64,000 bases of DNA from Spirochaetia bacterium (GCA_022482625.1 JAKVOU010000001.1:248001-312000); one strand, 5' to 3'; positions 36,299 to 46,682 are shown, numbered from the stretch's first letter. Notes: generated by a model from the sequence alone, not told the origin. Translations and numbers: made by a program.

Positions 36299-39200
36299 TA
36301 CCGGTGGCAGGTGCTTCAGATTCGTTTTCGTTTTTCTCCGATGGTGTTACAGCATTTTCTGTTTCAACAGCTGCCTGTTTTGTGACCGTCGCCATAGCAG
36401 GTTTACCAGAAACTGATGTTGCCTGTTCAGGCTGTTCAACGACAATTATCTGTCCTGGCACTGCAGGTACTTTTGCGCTGATGACCGGGTTTTTCAATGT
36501 CGGTACTTCAGGCGTACTCTTCACCGTCCCGATGCCAAGCCCTGCAAGATAGGACTTCACCTGGGCATCCTCCGACACCTGGGCTAACCCATATGTTTTG
36601 GCCAGCTTGCTGGAGGCCATGTCGTCCACGTCGGCCTTGCCGATGAGCGTCGGCGTGGTGGCGGCAAGCCTGCCGTCCTTCACTGTGATGTCCACCAGCG
36701 CCACGTCCTGCAGGCCTTCCCCGGTCGCCACATAGGAAGTCGTGCCTATCTGCCTGCTCGAGGCTTCCTCGGATGCTCCGTCTATGAACAGGTCGATGCC
36801 CTTCAGCTTGCTGCAGATGCCGCTGCCGTCAAGCTGCGGCGTGTCCACGTTAGACAGCACGATCACGTAGTCCGCCAGCTTCCTTGCCTCGTCCAGGTAT
36901 GCCTGTGCCTTGCCGACCACCTGCTGGGAGTCGAGCTTCACCCCAAGCGCGTCGGTGACTGCGTTCGGTCCCGTCAGCCCGGTGACCAGCACCCTGTAGC
37001 CGTTGTAGTCGTAGACCTGGTAGGGCTGGAACATGAAGGAGCCGCTCTCGTCCAGCGCGTTGGCGCTGAGCACCGCAGGCCCTCCGGCCTTGCCGCTTGC
37101 AGCCGCAGTGTCCTCCAGTGCCTGGGTTCCGTAGGCGAAGTCCGCAGGTCCCGGCACCATGGCGTCGTAGCCAAGCAGCACGGCAAGCTCCTTCGCCGCC
37201 TTGCCGCTGTCCTTGTTGACCAGGTTGCTCCCGCTGAGGAAGTTGCCTGCGTCCAGCAGCAGGTTGTTGTCCGTGTAGGCCCTGCCTTCCTTCAGCAGTG
37301 AGGCAAGCTTCGCGATGTCCATGCCGCCCGCAGCCCCGCGCGTGTTGCCCGTGGCTGCCACATAGATATCGAAGTCCTTTGCAAAGGTATTGCTTTTCAC
37401 TATCGGTTTGATACCGTAGGGAAGTATCTGAGCTTCAAATTTTTCCCGTTCGTCCAGAAGGTTGGAAACGGTCTGTTTTGCTTCAAATTTTTTGATTGCC
37501 ATCGGTTCTCCGGCGAAAGTCGGAGCTGCCGGAACTTTTGGTACTGTTACTGTGGCTTTTCCCATCGTCGGTGCCTCAGGAGTACTTTTCACCGTCCCGA
37601 TGCCAAGCCCTGCAAGATAGGACTTCACCTGGGCATCTTCCGACACCTGGGCTAACCCATATGTTTTGGCCAGCTTGCTGGAGGCCATGTCGTCCACGTC
37701 GGCCTTGCCGATGAGCGTCGGCGTGGTGGCGGCAAGCCTGCCGTCCTTCACTGCGATGTCCACCAGCGCCACGTCCTGCAGGCCTTCCCCGGTCGCCACA
37801 TAGGAGGTCGACCCTATCTGCCTGCTCGAGGCTTCCTCGGATGCTCCGTCTATGAACAGGTCGATGCCCTTCAGCTTGCTGCAGATGTCGCTGCCGTCAA
37901 GCTGCGGCGTGTCCACGTTGGACAGCACGATCACATAGTCTGCCAGCTTCCTTGCCTCGTCCAGGTATGCCTGTGCCTTGTCGACCACCTGCTGGGAGTC
38001 CAGCTTCACCCCAAGCGCGTCGGTGACTGCGTTCGGTCCCGTCAGCCCGGTGACCAGCACCCTGTAGCCGTTGTAGTCGTAGACCTGGTAGGGCTGGAAC
38101 ATGAAGGAGCCGCTCTCGTCCAGCGCATTTGCGCTGAGTACCAAAGGTCCCCCTGCCTTGCCGCTTGCAGCCGCAGTGTCCTCCAGTGCCTGGGTCCCGT
38201 AGGCGAAGTCGGCAGATCCCGGCACCATGGCGTCGTAGCCAAGCAGCACGGCAAGCTCCTTCGCCGCCTTGCCGCTGTCCTTGTTGACCAGGCTGCTCCC
38301 GCTGAGGAAGTTGCCCGCGTCCAGCAGCAGGTTGTTGTCCGTGTAGGCCCTGCCTTCCTTCAGCAGTGAGGCAAGCTTCGCGATGTCCATGCCGCCCGCC
38401 GCCCCGCGCGTGTTGCCCGTGGCCGCCACATAGATATCGAAATCCTTTGCCGTGGTATCACTCTTTGCTATAGGCTTGATACCATAGGGGAGTGCCTCCT
38501 GTTTTGTTGCCGATTGAGTCTGAACGGCGGCACTTGGCGTATGTGTCGGTTCAGAGATTGTAGGTTCTGCAGGTACTGCTTTTTCTTTTGCAGTTGCTGT
38601 AGTTGTTTTCAGTGTCGGTGCCTCAGGCATGCTCTTCACCGTCCCGATGCCAAGCCCTGCAAGATAGGACTTCACCTGGGCATCTTCCGACACCTGGGCT
38701 AACCCATATGTTTTGGCCAGCTTGCTGGAGGCCATGTCGTCCACGTCGGCCTTGCCGATGAGCGTCGGCGTGGTGGCGGCAAGCCTGCCGTCCTTCACTG
38801 TGATGTCCACCAGCGCCACGTCCTGCAGGCCTTCCCCGGTCGCCACATAGGAGGTCGACCCTATCTGCCTGCTCGAGGCTTCCTCGGATGCTCCGTCTAT
38901 GAACAGGTCGATGCCCTTCAGCTTGTTGCAGATGTCGCTGCCGTCAAGCTGCGGCGTGTCCACGTTGGACAGCACGATCACATAGTCCGCCAGCTTCCTT
39001 GCCTCGTCCAGGTATGCCTGTGCCTTGTCGACCACCTGCTGGGAGTCCAGCTTCACCCCAAGCGCGTCGGTGACTGCGTTCGGTCCCGTCAGCCCGGTGA
39101 CCAGCACCCTGTAGCCGTTGTAGTCGTAGACCTGGTAGGGCTGGAACATGAAGGAACCGCTCTCGTCCAGCGCATTTGCGCTGAGTACCAAAGGTCCCCC

Positions 39201-40639
39201 TGACTTGCCGCTTGCAGCCGCAGTGTCCTCCAGTGCCTGGGTCCCGTAGGCGAAGTCCGCAGGTCCCGGCACCATGGCGTCGTAGCCAAGCAGCACGGCA
39301 AGCTCCTTCGCCGCCTTGCCGCTGTCCTTGTTGACCAGGCTGCTCCCGCTGAGGAAGTTGCCCGCGTCCAGCAGCAGGTTGTTGTCCGTGTAGGCCTTGC
39401 CTTCCTTCAGCAGTGAGGCAAGCTTCGCGATGTCCATGCCGCCCGTAGCCCCGCGCGTGTTGCCCGTGGCTGCCACATAGATATTGAAGTCCTTTGCCGT
39501 GGTATCACTCTTTACTATAGGCTTGATACCGTAGGGAAGTACTTCCTGTTTTGTAGCTGTGGCCGCTGTACTTTTTTGTTTTGCCGTAGTTTCTACGGGT
39601 TCAGTCTCTTGACTTGCGTTTGCTTGGGGTTTGGTTTCCGTAGAAATTGTTTCCGTTGATGATGCAGCAGTTTCAGGTGTTGGAAGCACAGTTTTTTCAG
39701 TCACCTGAGGTTGGGCTTCTTCGCTGGCAGCAGCAGGTTGTGTTGTTGCAGCTGCAACCTCTGTTTTCTCCGTTGTCTGAGGTTGGGATTCGCTGGCAAC
39801 TGTTTCCATGGATGCTGTTGTTGCCTTTGAGGCAACCTGTAGGGATTCGGTCCCTGTCGTGGCAGATTGCTGTGTGCTGGCAGCAATAACACCTGTCGTT
39901 GCTGCACCTGCAACAAATGCCAAAGCTGCTCCACTGGCAGATTTTTCTTCCGAGACCGTTGCAACGGTTTCAGGCTTTGTCTGCGTAGCCTTCATAGCCG
40001 AAATATATTGCGTTGTCGGAAGGCTTGTGATGTCTTCCTCTGAAGATGCAAGGAATGCATGTTCCTTGAACTGTGTCTGTGTAATAGCTTGGGTTTGGCT
40101 TGTGTTTGCAGACATATCGACAAGTTGGAGCTTTTCTACCTGAGCCTTTCGTTTTGTAATGTCATTGTAGGAATTGATAGATCCTTGGAAGACCTGTGCA
40201 CTTTCATCATCTTCTGTCGAACTTACCAGGAAAGCGCCGCTTCCTTTCATTTCATAGGATGAGACAGGTGTCTTGACAGTCACGGTACCGCTGTAGCTTT
40301 TGCTTGTCTGGATGGTAAGTACACCATCGACAAGGTAAAGTACAGGGACGATCCTGCTGGACTGACTTGACGACGAGGAGAGAATCACCTGTGAGGGTAA
40401 CAGTTCCGAACGGAGTGACAAAGCTCCATCCTGCAGCACCCGATCTTACGATGGTGTCAGGTTTTAAATTTGCAATCGTAAGTGACTGAATATCCAGACG
40501 CTTTGCCCTGACTGTCATATACAGTCAACCCCTTGGCAGTATTTTCCTGTAAAGGTGCAGAACCTTCTGCCGCAAAAAGTGCCGGAGCTGTCAGAGCAGC
40601 CAATAGTAATGCGCAAGTTTTCTTGGTAGTAGTTGACAT
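36282..40639 (-). CDS. Giant FecR-like protein with three degenerate 5'-nucleotidase-like repeats
   Basis: The secreted product starts at 40639 (signal peptide KKTCALLLAALTAPALFAAE). A FecR-like beta domain follows (TIVRSGAAGWSFVTPFGTVT, VPVLYLVDGVLTIQTS), but two extra bases near 40506 and 40381 shift the frame; repairing both gives a continuous domain. Next is a ~250-residue Thr/Ala/Gln/Glu-rich linker. Three repeats of ~300 residues come next, each starting LPYGIKPI and ending YLAGLGIGTVKS. They follow the order of UshA-type phosphoesterases (GGMDIAKLASLLKEG, NLLLDAGNFLSGS, LGYDAMVPGPADFAYG), yet the metal-binding D-x-H, GD and GNHE residues are replaced. They therefore probably bind rather than hydrolyse. 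A short acidic tail leads to the barrel at 34994. Confidence 0.75.
36523..37424 (-). repeat. Tandem repeat copy 3 (C-terminal) of the phosphoesterase-like unit
   Basis: 902 bases almost identical to copies 1 and 2 and clearly richer in G+C than the linkers around them. It differs at few sites, for example GPAVLSANALDE and QVVGKAQAYLDE here. Confidence 0.9.
37591..38492 (-). repeat. Tandem repeat copy 2 of the phosphoesterase-like unit
   Basis: 902 bases aligned without gaps to copies 1 and 3. The start-to-start distance to copy 3 is 1068 bases and to copy 1 is 1047; the length difference lies in the unrelated linkers. Confidence 0.9.
38638..39539 (-). repeat. Tandem repeat copy 1 (N-terminal) of the phosphoesterase-like unit
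   Basis: 902 bases, the copy nearest the Thr-rich linker. It shares most silent positions with the other two, which indicates recent duplication or ongoing gene conversion. Confidence 0.9.
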
Positions 40640-40716
40640 CGTTGCTATTCCATCCCTTACTTGGTCATAAGATTGAAAGCCTGTAACCAAGTTGATATTG
40701 TGTGGTCGTATAATTG

Positions 40717-42045
40717 TCATCGTCCGTCGTTACTTTGATACCTACTGGTAAATACCTGCATATGGTAGACGATGCCGCAGCTCGCTTTTATCTCTGTATT
40801 ACGTAAAGTTGTCAGGCCGGTGACAAAGTCCTCGTCCATGTCAGGATAATCCTTTTTGTATGAGACGGTAAAGTCCTTGAATATGGCAACCTGCTTGTTG
40901 ATTTTTGCACTGCCCGTGATACCATAGGAAGTGAACTCCAGATCTTCGATGGTAGAGGTTGCCTTGAACTGGAAGTAAGTCAAGCCATTGTTGCTGGTGT
41001 AGCCGAAATTACCTGAGAGAATCATATCATCAGTAAATACCGGCAAAGCAGTATTGGTAACCATATCCAGCAGATTTCCGCCGAATGAATCATCAGCAGT
41101 TACTTCCTTTACCAAAGTCCTGAGGTGAGCATTGTAGCTGATCGTATTGAACAACCAGCCACCAAGGCCTACTTGCCAAGACAAGTCACGTATGCTGTCG
41201 TCATAGACAAGGGATTCGTCCTCATACTGGACAACGGTACTGAGCATATCATAGTAGAGATTGAGTGTTGTACCATTTTTATTGAACAGCCCCTGGGTCA
41301 GGTCGATGCAGTAATCCTGCATTAGGGTACCGGTAGAATACAACACATCAGGGTCGCTATCTACGCTGTCCCCCTCTTTGTAATGTTTTGCATTCAGCAG
41401 TGAAAAACCTACTTCAAGGTCACTGAGAAGCGGTACTGCAGTCATCTTCAGTGGTTTCACATAAATGCGACCGCCGAACAGAAGAGGGGTGAATAAATCA
41501 TCAGTAAGGATTTCTCCGCCAAGATAATCAAAATTAAATGCCCTGCCGTCTAAGCTAAGTGTAAGGCCAGGCTTGCTTTCAAAGGTACCTACGCTGTAGT
41601 CAGTGTAGGAATCCACCAAAGCTCCGTCATGCAGTGAGGCATCAATGAGTTTTCCAAAATGGAAATGGAACGGGTCTGTATGGCTCCCATAGACGATGTA
41701 GTTGATGAACTGCAGATAATGGCCTGCATTGAGCAGGATATAATCCTGTTCACTCATGTCGTCCGTCTTTTCAATAGGTTGGTACGTACTTTCATCAACT
41801 TGCAGTTCATTGTCAACAAAACCGATGTTGACAGGCAATCTCAATTCAATGGTGGCTTTCCCGATTGAAAAAGAAGGCAACGCAACTATGGAAACAGGAT
41901 ATGAATTGGTTTCGCTGTTTCCCTCCAGATCTGTATCTGAATTGTTGAATGTTACTCCCATATCCAGATTGAATGCAAAGACCGAAGCTGTTGAGGCAGC
42001 AAATACTATTGCAGAGGAAATGATGCTTTTGAAAAGTTTTTTCAT
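40717..42045 (-). CDS. Outer-membrane barrel-like protein
   Basis: A 442-residue exported protein with signal peptide KKLFKSIISSAIVFAASTASVFA. The mature part consists of amphipathic, aromatic-rich strands (e.g. KPGLTLSLDGRAFNFDYLGG, LSGNFGYTSNNGLTYFQFKA) separated by acidic loops, which suggests a porin-like beta barrel. No named family was recognised. The C-terminus (CGIVYHMQVF) has aromatic residues near but not at the end. It lies 77 bases upstream of the giant FecR-like gene on the same strand, so the two surface proteins are probably co-transcribed. GGAAGA precedes the ATG. Confidence 0.72.
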   Translation of the reverse strand: MKKLFKSIISSAIVFAASTASVFAFNLDMGVTFNNSDTDLEGNSETNSYPVSIVALPSFSIGKATIELRLPVNIGFVDNELQVDESTYQPIEKTDDMSEQDYILLNAGHYLQFINYIVYGSHTDPFHFHFGKLIDASLHDGALVDSYTDYSVGTFESKPGLTLSLDGRAFNFDYLGGEILTDDLFTPLLFGGRIYVKPLKMTAVPLLSDLEVGFSLLNAKHYKEGDSVDSDPDVLYSTGTLMQDYCIDLTQGLFNKNGTTLNLYYDMLSTVVQYEDESLVYDDSIRDLSWQVGLGGWLFNTISYNAHLRTLVKEVTADDSFGGNLLDMVTNTALPVFTDDMILSGNFGYTSNNGLTYFQFKATSTIEDLEFTSYGITGSAKINKQVAIFKDFTVSYKKDYPDMDEDFVTGLTTLRNTEIKASCGIVYHMQVFTSRYQSNDGR

Positions 42046-42230
42046 TTTTCTTCCTTTTTTGCACCGCTTCTAGCGGAAAACGGCAGGTTCCGGTGTTTTG
42101 TAGAATGAAAAATCATACAGATCCAGAAGTATAACTAATCATTTTCATTATATAGTATAATTCACCCTGAGAAAAGACATTTTTCTGCTTTTTTCCGGTA
42201 CTGTATCCATTTCCGGATAGGGGCGCATGT

Positions 42231-42995
42231 CTATTTTTCACGAGGAATTCTGTATGTGAACGTATGGGATTGGAATATATGTTCCCGTGTCAGTTTGTCA
42301 ATCTGCGCAAGGGACCTGACAATTGGCTTCAATCTTGCACGTATGTTCGTCTGGTCGAATGGGCAGACGGGCTTGACGACAGGAAGATCATAGGCTTGTG
42401 CAAGCCTGGAAAGGACTTGTTCATGTACTTCAATCATGGGTCGTATTATATGCAGTGATGATGAAAAGAATTCCTGAATCGGCTGCATGGTTGAAAAATT
42501 GCCTCTGAAGCAGGTGTTGATCAGGGTAGTTTCTACCAAATCATCCAAGTGATGGCCTGTGGCTATGAGGGAAAGACCCTTTTCTGCTGCATATTGGAAA
42601 AGTATCCTTCTTCTGTTCCTGGAACAAAGGTAACAGTTGAATTCTCCTTTGAATGAGGTCGGATACTGTGGCTCATCTACGATGGCAAAGTCAATTGACA
42701 AGGCATTGAAATAGGCCCGTAGCCGATCCTTTGCCTCCTCATCGACAGGATGTTCGATCCAATTGATCATCAGGGCCTGGATGCCGTAGTCAATCGGAAG
42801 CCATTTGCGTCTCAGGGAAAGTGCCAAGGCCAAGGCCAAGGAATCCTTGCCACCTGAGACTGATAGGAGTACCGTCTCACCGTCCCGTACCATATCAAAG
42901 GTATTGATTGTCCTTCCTACCTGCTTGATATACCTTCGTACCCAATTGGGCATTTCGCCTTCGATAAGGGACTGATAGGATAATTTGTCACACAT
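42231..42995 (-). CDS. TtcA-like PP-loop ATPase (tRNA thiolation type)
   Basis: A 254-residue cytoplasmic protein. The PP-loop SGGKDS is at residues 47-52, CYLC at 121-124, and ATGHHLDDLVETTLINTCF follows. This matches the TtcA/TilS-related group in which an Fe-S cluster held by such cysteines and ATP activate tRNA for sulphur insertion (2-thiocytidine 32 in E. coli). The start at 42995 is used because the upstream extension overlaps the preceding gene and adds no family sequence. The gene begins eight bases inside the end of the HD-domain gene, implying coupling. Whether the target is tRNA C32 here is inference from family. Confidence 0.82.
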   Translation of the reverse strand: MCDKLSYQSLIEGEMPNWVRRYIKQVGRTINTFDMVRDGETVLLSVSGGKDSLALALALSLRRKWLPIDYGIQALMINWIEHPVDEEAKDRLRAYFNALSIDFAIVDEPQYPTSFKGEFNCYLCSRNRRRILFQYAAEKGLSLIATGHHLDDLVETTLINTCFRGNFSTMQPIQEFFSSSLHIIRPMIEVHEQVLSRLAQAYDLPVVKPVCPFDQTNIRARLKPIVRSLAQIDKLTREHIFQSHTFTYRIPREK

Positions 42996-44256
42996 TTGCC
43001 AGGGCCTCTTCCATTTCTGATTTCTGGATATAGGAAGGTGCAAAGATCCTTGTCTTTCTCAAAGCCGAGATGAATCTGGCTTTCACATCTGCACTGAAAA
43101 GTGCATCATGGGAACTGAAGGACACGGTACTGCCGTCTGAAAGGACCAAGGGTATGTCCGCTTCAAATGAAATCGGTTCGGCTGTATCGATGATGATTTG
43201 ATCCCTGCGTAGTTCAGGATGCTGTTTCCTCAACTTGTCACAGAGTGCATTTTCCAAATCATCACGTCTGTAAATATCTTTGCAGTGGCTTTCAAGTACT
43301 CCGTTTTTCTGATAAGGATGTTCCATGATGCAGGGTAGCAACTTGCCGAAAGTAACATCAAGGACATTGGATAGCTGTTGTTTTTTCCCCTGTGCAAGAC
43401 TATAGAATGAGTAGTCGTCCAAAGCATACAGCTGTTCAGGTTCCAAAGTGCCGTCTTTCAGGCACGTGAACAGGGATTTTTTGATCATGGACGTTGCAGA
43501 ACGGACTCTTTCGTGCCAATAGACGGCTTTGTACATCTGATACTTTGAGAAAAGGATTTGTTCCAAGGACCCTTCGGCTTGGAAGAGAAGTGCGTTTTTT
43601 CCATCCTTGGTAACCGTAAGATGCGATATGATGTAGGAATAATCCTGCTTGCCGTAGGGTACGCCGGTGAAATAGGCATCCCTTGTCAGATAATCCAATT
43701 TGTCAGGGTCAAGGGCACCGGAAAGCAATGATCGGAAATAGAGGGTCTGGGGATCACTGGTGTTCCTGTCTTTGTCGATTATGGCGCAGATTCTCTCCTT
43801 ATTGAATCCCCCTTGGTCAAGGGCTCGGGTCAGCTCATTGCCTTGGAGAATCAGGTCTGTTGCAAGTTTCTCATGCTCCCTCAGGGGAAGTTCCTTGAGT
43901 GAATGGGCATATGGAAAATGTCCGATATCATGCAACAGCGATGCACAGAGAAAATCCCTGATTCCCTCTTCTGTAAGGAATGTTCCCAGTCCTCTTGTGA
44001 GGAGTGAAGTGACGATGCACCATGAGAGATAGTATACTCCTAGGCTATGACAGAGCCTGGTATGCATGGCTCCAGGATAGACAAGGTAGGCAGGCCCTAG
44101 CTGCTTGATGAGGTTCAATTGCTGTACCTGAGGGGTCTGCAATACGGCCATAAGGCTTTTGCTGAGTCTGATTGCAGGCCACAGAGGGTCTCTGATATCA
44201 AGTGAGTAATCATTCTGCAAGGCTGCAAGTGCAGCATTGGCTTGCGTTCTGTTCAT
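42988..44256 (-). CDS. HD-domain phosphohydrolase (dNTPase/SAMHD-like)
   Basis: A 422-residue cytoplasmic protein. The HD motif set is complete: His in MHTRLCHSLGVYYL (~residues 64-70), HD in SLLHDIGHFPYAHS (~residues 109-110), and a distal Asp in SGALDPDKLDYLTRDAYFTG (~residues 184-203), a block typical of SAMHD1/YdhJ-type proteins. Members hydrolyse (deoxy)nucleoside triphosphates or act as nucleotide-controlled nucleases; the exact substrate is unknown. It overlaps the TtcA-like gene, and the two may form a nucleotide/tRNA maintenance operon. Confidence 0.85.
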   Translation of the reverse strand: MNRTQANAALAALQNDYSLDIRDPLWPAIRLSKSLMAVLQTPQVQQLNLIKQLGPAYLVYPGAMHTRLCHSLGVYYLSWCIVTSLLTRGLGTFLTEEGIRDFLCASLLHDIGHFPYAHSLKELPLREHEKLATDLILQGNELTRALDQGGFNKERICAIIDKDRNTSDPQTLYFRSLLSGALDPDKLDYLTRDAYFTGVPYGKQDYSYIISHLTVTKDGKNALLFQAEGSLEQILFSKYQMYKAVYWHERVRSATSMIKKSLFTCLKDGTLEPEQLYALDDYSFYSLAQGKKQQLSNVLDVTFGKLLPCIMEHPYQKNGVLESHCKDIYRRDDLENALCDKLRKQHPELRRDQIIIDTAEPISFEADIPLVLSDGSTVSFSSHDALFSADVKARFISALRKTRIFAPSYIQKSEMEEALANV

Positions 44257-44350
44257 ACGGACAGTCTAGTGATTATCAGCAGGCTTGTGAACTACTGTAA
44301 TTGAACTTTTCCTGCTTGCCTCATGAAGCTTCCTGCGCTAGGATAAATGC

Positions 44351-44803
44351 ATGAAAAAGTCTGCAGTCCTGTTATTCCTTGTTTTCCAACAATTGGCTTG
44401 CTTTTCCCTTTATGCTGAAGCAGAACCTTTCTTGCAGCTTTCCGGTTTGTCTGCAACAGCAGTATTTGCTTCTGATGCTGATATCGGAAAACTTTCTGTC
44501 CCTGCGTCAGGCACCTTGGAGAAACTGTCTGTTGATTGCCTTTCTTCTGCCTATGATACCAGTTGGATGGAAAAGTGGGTGGAAAAAGATCTCCAGTATG
44601 GATTTGCAAGAAGTTTTTCCACGGCATTGCTTTCGATACTGCCACTTCATAAACCCATGAAGGTATCGCTTCCCGTTTCTGATGGAGACCAAGTTATTGT
44701 GAGCGTCAAGGACGGACAAGGCTTGGTGGCCGTACTGACCTGGGATAGCCCGGATCCGACAAAAGCCAAGCTGGTTGCCCTTCAAGTCAAAAAAACTAAA
44801 TAA
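44351..44803 (+). CDS. Small secreted protein of unknown function
   Basis: A 150-residue protein with signal peptide KKSAVLLFLVFQQLACFSLYAEA. No family was recognised. The mature part has a Ser/Leu-rich beta-like N-terminal section and two Asp/Gly turns (SDGDQVIVSVKDGQG) near the end, followed by a basic tail. It is a lone plus-strand gene whose 3' end meets the convergent ABC operon copy 18 bases away. Confidence 0.65.
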   Translation: MKKSAVLLFLVFQQLACFSLYAEAEPFLQLSGLSATAVFASDADIGKLSVPASGTLEKLSVDCLSSAYDTSWMEKWVEKDLQYGFARSFSTALLSILPLHKPMKVSLPVSDGDQVIVSVKDGQGLVAVLTWDSPDPTKAKLVALQVKKTK

Positions 44804-44821
44804 TCTGTTCTTTTTTTCCAT

Positions 44822-45733
44822 CTACTTGTTTGAGGAGAGTGCGTAGCCGTTCATGAAGGCGTTGTAGAGCAGTGCGAAGACCAGCAGCGGGGGGACCATG
44901 GCCAGCACGGCGCCGGCCATCACATGGTTCCACATGATGGAGTCGCCTGCGCTGATGATGGAGTTGAGGCCGACCTGTATGACCTGGTTGGCGTTCTGCC
45001 GTATGACGACCCTGGGCCAGATGTACTGGTCCCAGACGTAGACGAACTGTATGACGGTGAGCGCGCCGATGGTGTTGAGGCTCATGGGCACCAGTATCCT
45101 GGCGAGGAACTGGAGGGAGTTTGCCCCGTCCATCCTTGCCGAGTCGACCAGGGACCTGGGGATGGTGAGGAACTGCTGCCTGAAGAGGAAGACGCCGGTG
45201 GCGGAGGCGAGGAAGGGGAAGATGACGCCCAGCTTGGTGTCGCCCCAGCCGAAGCCGTACTTCGTCGGTGCGAGGAAGAACTCCTTTGGGTTGAACATCC
45301 ACTGCAGCAGTGCCGCCAGGGTGGGGGCGCCCTTGTTGCTCACCAGCTGGAAGAGGCCCAGGATGAGGATCTCGGTGGGGAACATGAGGGTGACGATGAT
45401 GAGGCCGAAGACGACCTTCTTGCCCCTGAAGTCGTAGAAGACGATGGCGGTGGCGGCCAGCAGGGAGAGGACGATCTTGCCCGCCGTGACCCACAGGGAT
45501 ATGAAGAAGCTGTTGCGCATGTACATGCCCAGGTCGTACTGGGTCCACACGGTGCGTATGTTGTCGATGAGGTGGCCGCCCAGCGCCAGCGAGGGGGTGA
45601 TGACGCCCTCCCTGGTCTGCGTGGCCTTGATGATGGCGAAGAGCATGGGGAAGCAGACGAAGAAGCATGCGGCGACCAGCACCACGTGCACCCACGGCCT
45701 GTCCTCCTGCCCCAGGCGTTTCCTATGCGTCAT
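44822..45733 (-). CDS. ABC transporter permease, UgpE/MalG type (copy A)
   Basis: A 303-residue six-helix inner-membrane permease. It starts MTHRKRLGQEDRPW with AGGAGG upstream and overlaps the first permease by 11 bases. The ATPase-contacting loop is DSARMDGANSLQFLARILVP (~residues 195-214), and it ends NAFMNGYALSSNK, matching the permease at 24449. This is the intact version: a run of six G near 44890 keeps the C-terminus in frame, unlike copy B. Confidence 0.9.
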   Translation of the reverse strand: MTHRKRLGQEDRPWVHVVLVAACFFVCFPMLFAIIKATQTREGVITPSLALGGHLIDNIRTVWTQYDLGMYMRNSFFISLWVTAGKIVLSLLAATAIVFYDFRGKKVVFGLIIVTLMFPTEILILGLFQLVSNKGAPTLAALLQWMFNPKEFFLAPTKYGFGWGDTKLGVIFPFLASATGVFLFRQQFLTIPRSLVDSARMDGANSLQFLARILVPMSLNTIGALTVIQFVYVWDQYIWPRVVIRQNANQVIQVGLNSIISAGDSIMWNHVMAGAVLAMVPPLLVFALLYNAFMNGYALSSNK

Positions 45734-46655
45734 AGCTGACCCTCCTTGAGAAGACGCCGAACTGGAAGTAGGACATCAGCAGCACCAGGGCCATGAGGAT
45801 GACGCCCTCGGCTGCGGCGAAGCCCATGTCGCTGCTGCCCCCGAATCCGTCGACGTAGACCTTGTACATCAGCGTGGTGGTCACGCCCACGTTGCCGAAG
45901 GCGCCGGTGCCCACCGGCGCACCCTTGGTCATCACGTCGATGATGCCGAAGGAGTCGAAGAAGGCGTAGGTGAGGTTGGTGAAGGCCAGGAAGAAGGTGG
46001 TGGGGCTGAGCATGGGCATGAGCACGTGCCAGAACCTCTTCCATCCGGTGGCCCCGTCGATCTGTGCGGCCTCGATGGGTTCCCTGGAGACGTTCTGCAG
46101 GGCGGCCAGGTAGAAGACGATGTTGTAGCCCAGGTTCTTCCACACGGCGGCGCCTATGGTCACGGCGAAGGTGAGCTTGGGGTCGCTGAGCCACAGGGGC
46201 TTTATGCCGAACAGGCGGGAGAGCACGTCGTTGACGATGCCCACCTCCGGGTTGAACATGAAGCTGTAGACGGTGCCTGCCACCGCAGGAGAAAGGGCGA
46301 AGGGCCAGATGAGCAGGATGCGGTAGATCCTCGCCCCGCGGATGTCCTTGTTGGCCTGGATGGCCAGGAACTGGGACAGGACGATGCCGATTGCCAGCAC
46401 CAGGATGCTGTAGATGATGGTCTGCACGAAGCTCTGCAGGAAGCCGGGTGCCAGCACGCCGGTGAACAGGTTCCTGAAGTTCCGGGTACCGATGAACTTC
46501 CTGGTGCCCAGGAAGAAGTTGCTCCTGTAGAAGGCGAGCACGACCGTCTTCATGGCCGGGTAGTAGATGAACACCAGCAGGATGAGCAGGGTGGGCAGCA
46601 GGTAGAGCCACGCCACCGAGCCCTTCTTGAAGACCTCATGGTCAGACTGCGACAT
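45723..46655 (-). CDS. ABC transporter permease, UgpA/MalF type (copy A)
   Basis: A 310-residue permease with six helices after a cytoplasmic N-terminus (SQSDHEVFKKGSVAWLY). The EAA loop is EAAQIDGATGWKRFWHVLMP; WKNLGYNIVFYLAALQNVS and FDSFGIIDVMTKGAP are conserved. It differs from copy B at a handful of residues, e.g. GTRNFRNLF here against GWQNFRNLF, and ANKDIRG against ANKNIRG. GGGAGG precedes the start. Confidence 0.92.
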   Translation of the reverse strand: MSQSDHEVFKKGSVAWLYLLPTLLILLVFIYYPAMKTVVLAFYRSNFFLGTRKFIGTRNFRNLFTGVLAPGFLQSFVQTIIYSILVLAIGIVLSQFLAIQANKDIRGARIYRILLIWPFALSPAVAGTVYSFMFNPEVGIVNDVLSRLFGIKPLWLSDPKLTFAVTIGAAVWKNLGYNIVFYLAALQNVSREPIEAAQIDGATGWKRFWHVLMPMLSPTTFFLAFTNLTYAFFDSFGIIDVMTKGAPVGTGAFGNVGVTTTLMYKVYVDGFGGSSDMGFAAAEGVILMALVLLMSYFQFGVFSRRVSYDA

Positions 46656-46682
46656 GTGGACCTCCCTTGGGCCGGGCTGTCA

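Noticed and set aside
36523-39539. CRISPR-like interpretation of the regular repeats
   Set aside because: The units are 902 bases, coding and in frame; no short repeats with unique spacers were found anywhere in the window.
37496-40262. Short plus-strand frames inside the giant repeat gene
   Set aside because: They recur with each repeat unit and have Cys/Arg-rich, unstructured translations.
44796-46611. Long Arg/His/Gly-rich and Asp/Gly/Glu-rich frames on both strands within operon copy A
   Set aside because: Shadow frames caused by high G+C at third codon positions; the true permease frames carry the EAA loops and helices. The same holds for copy B.
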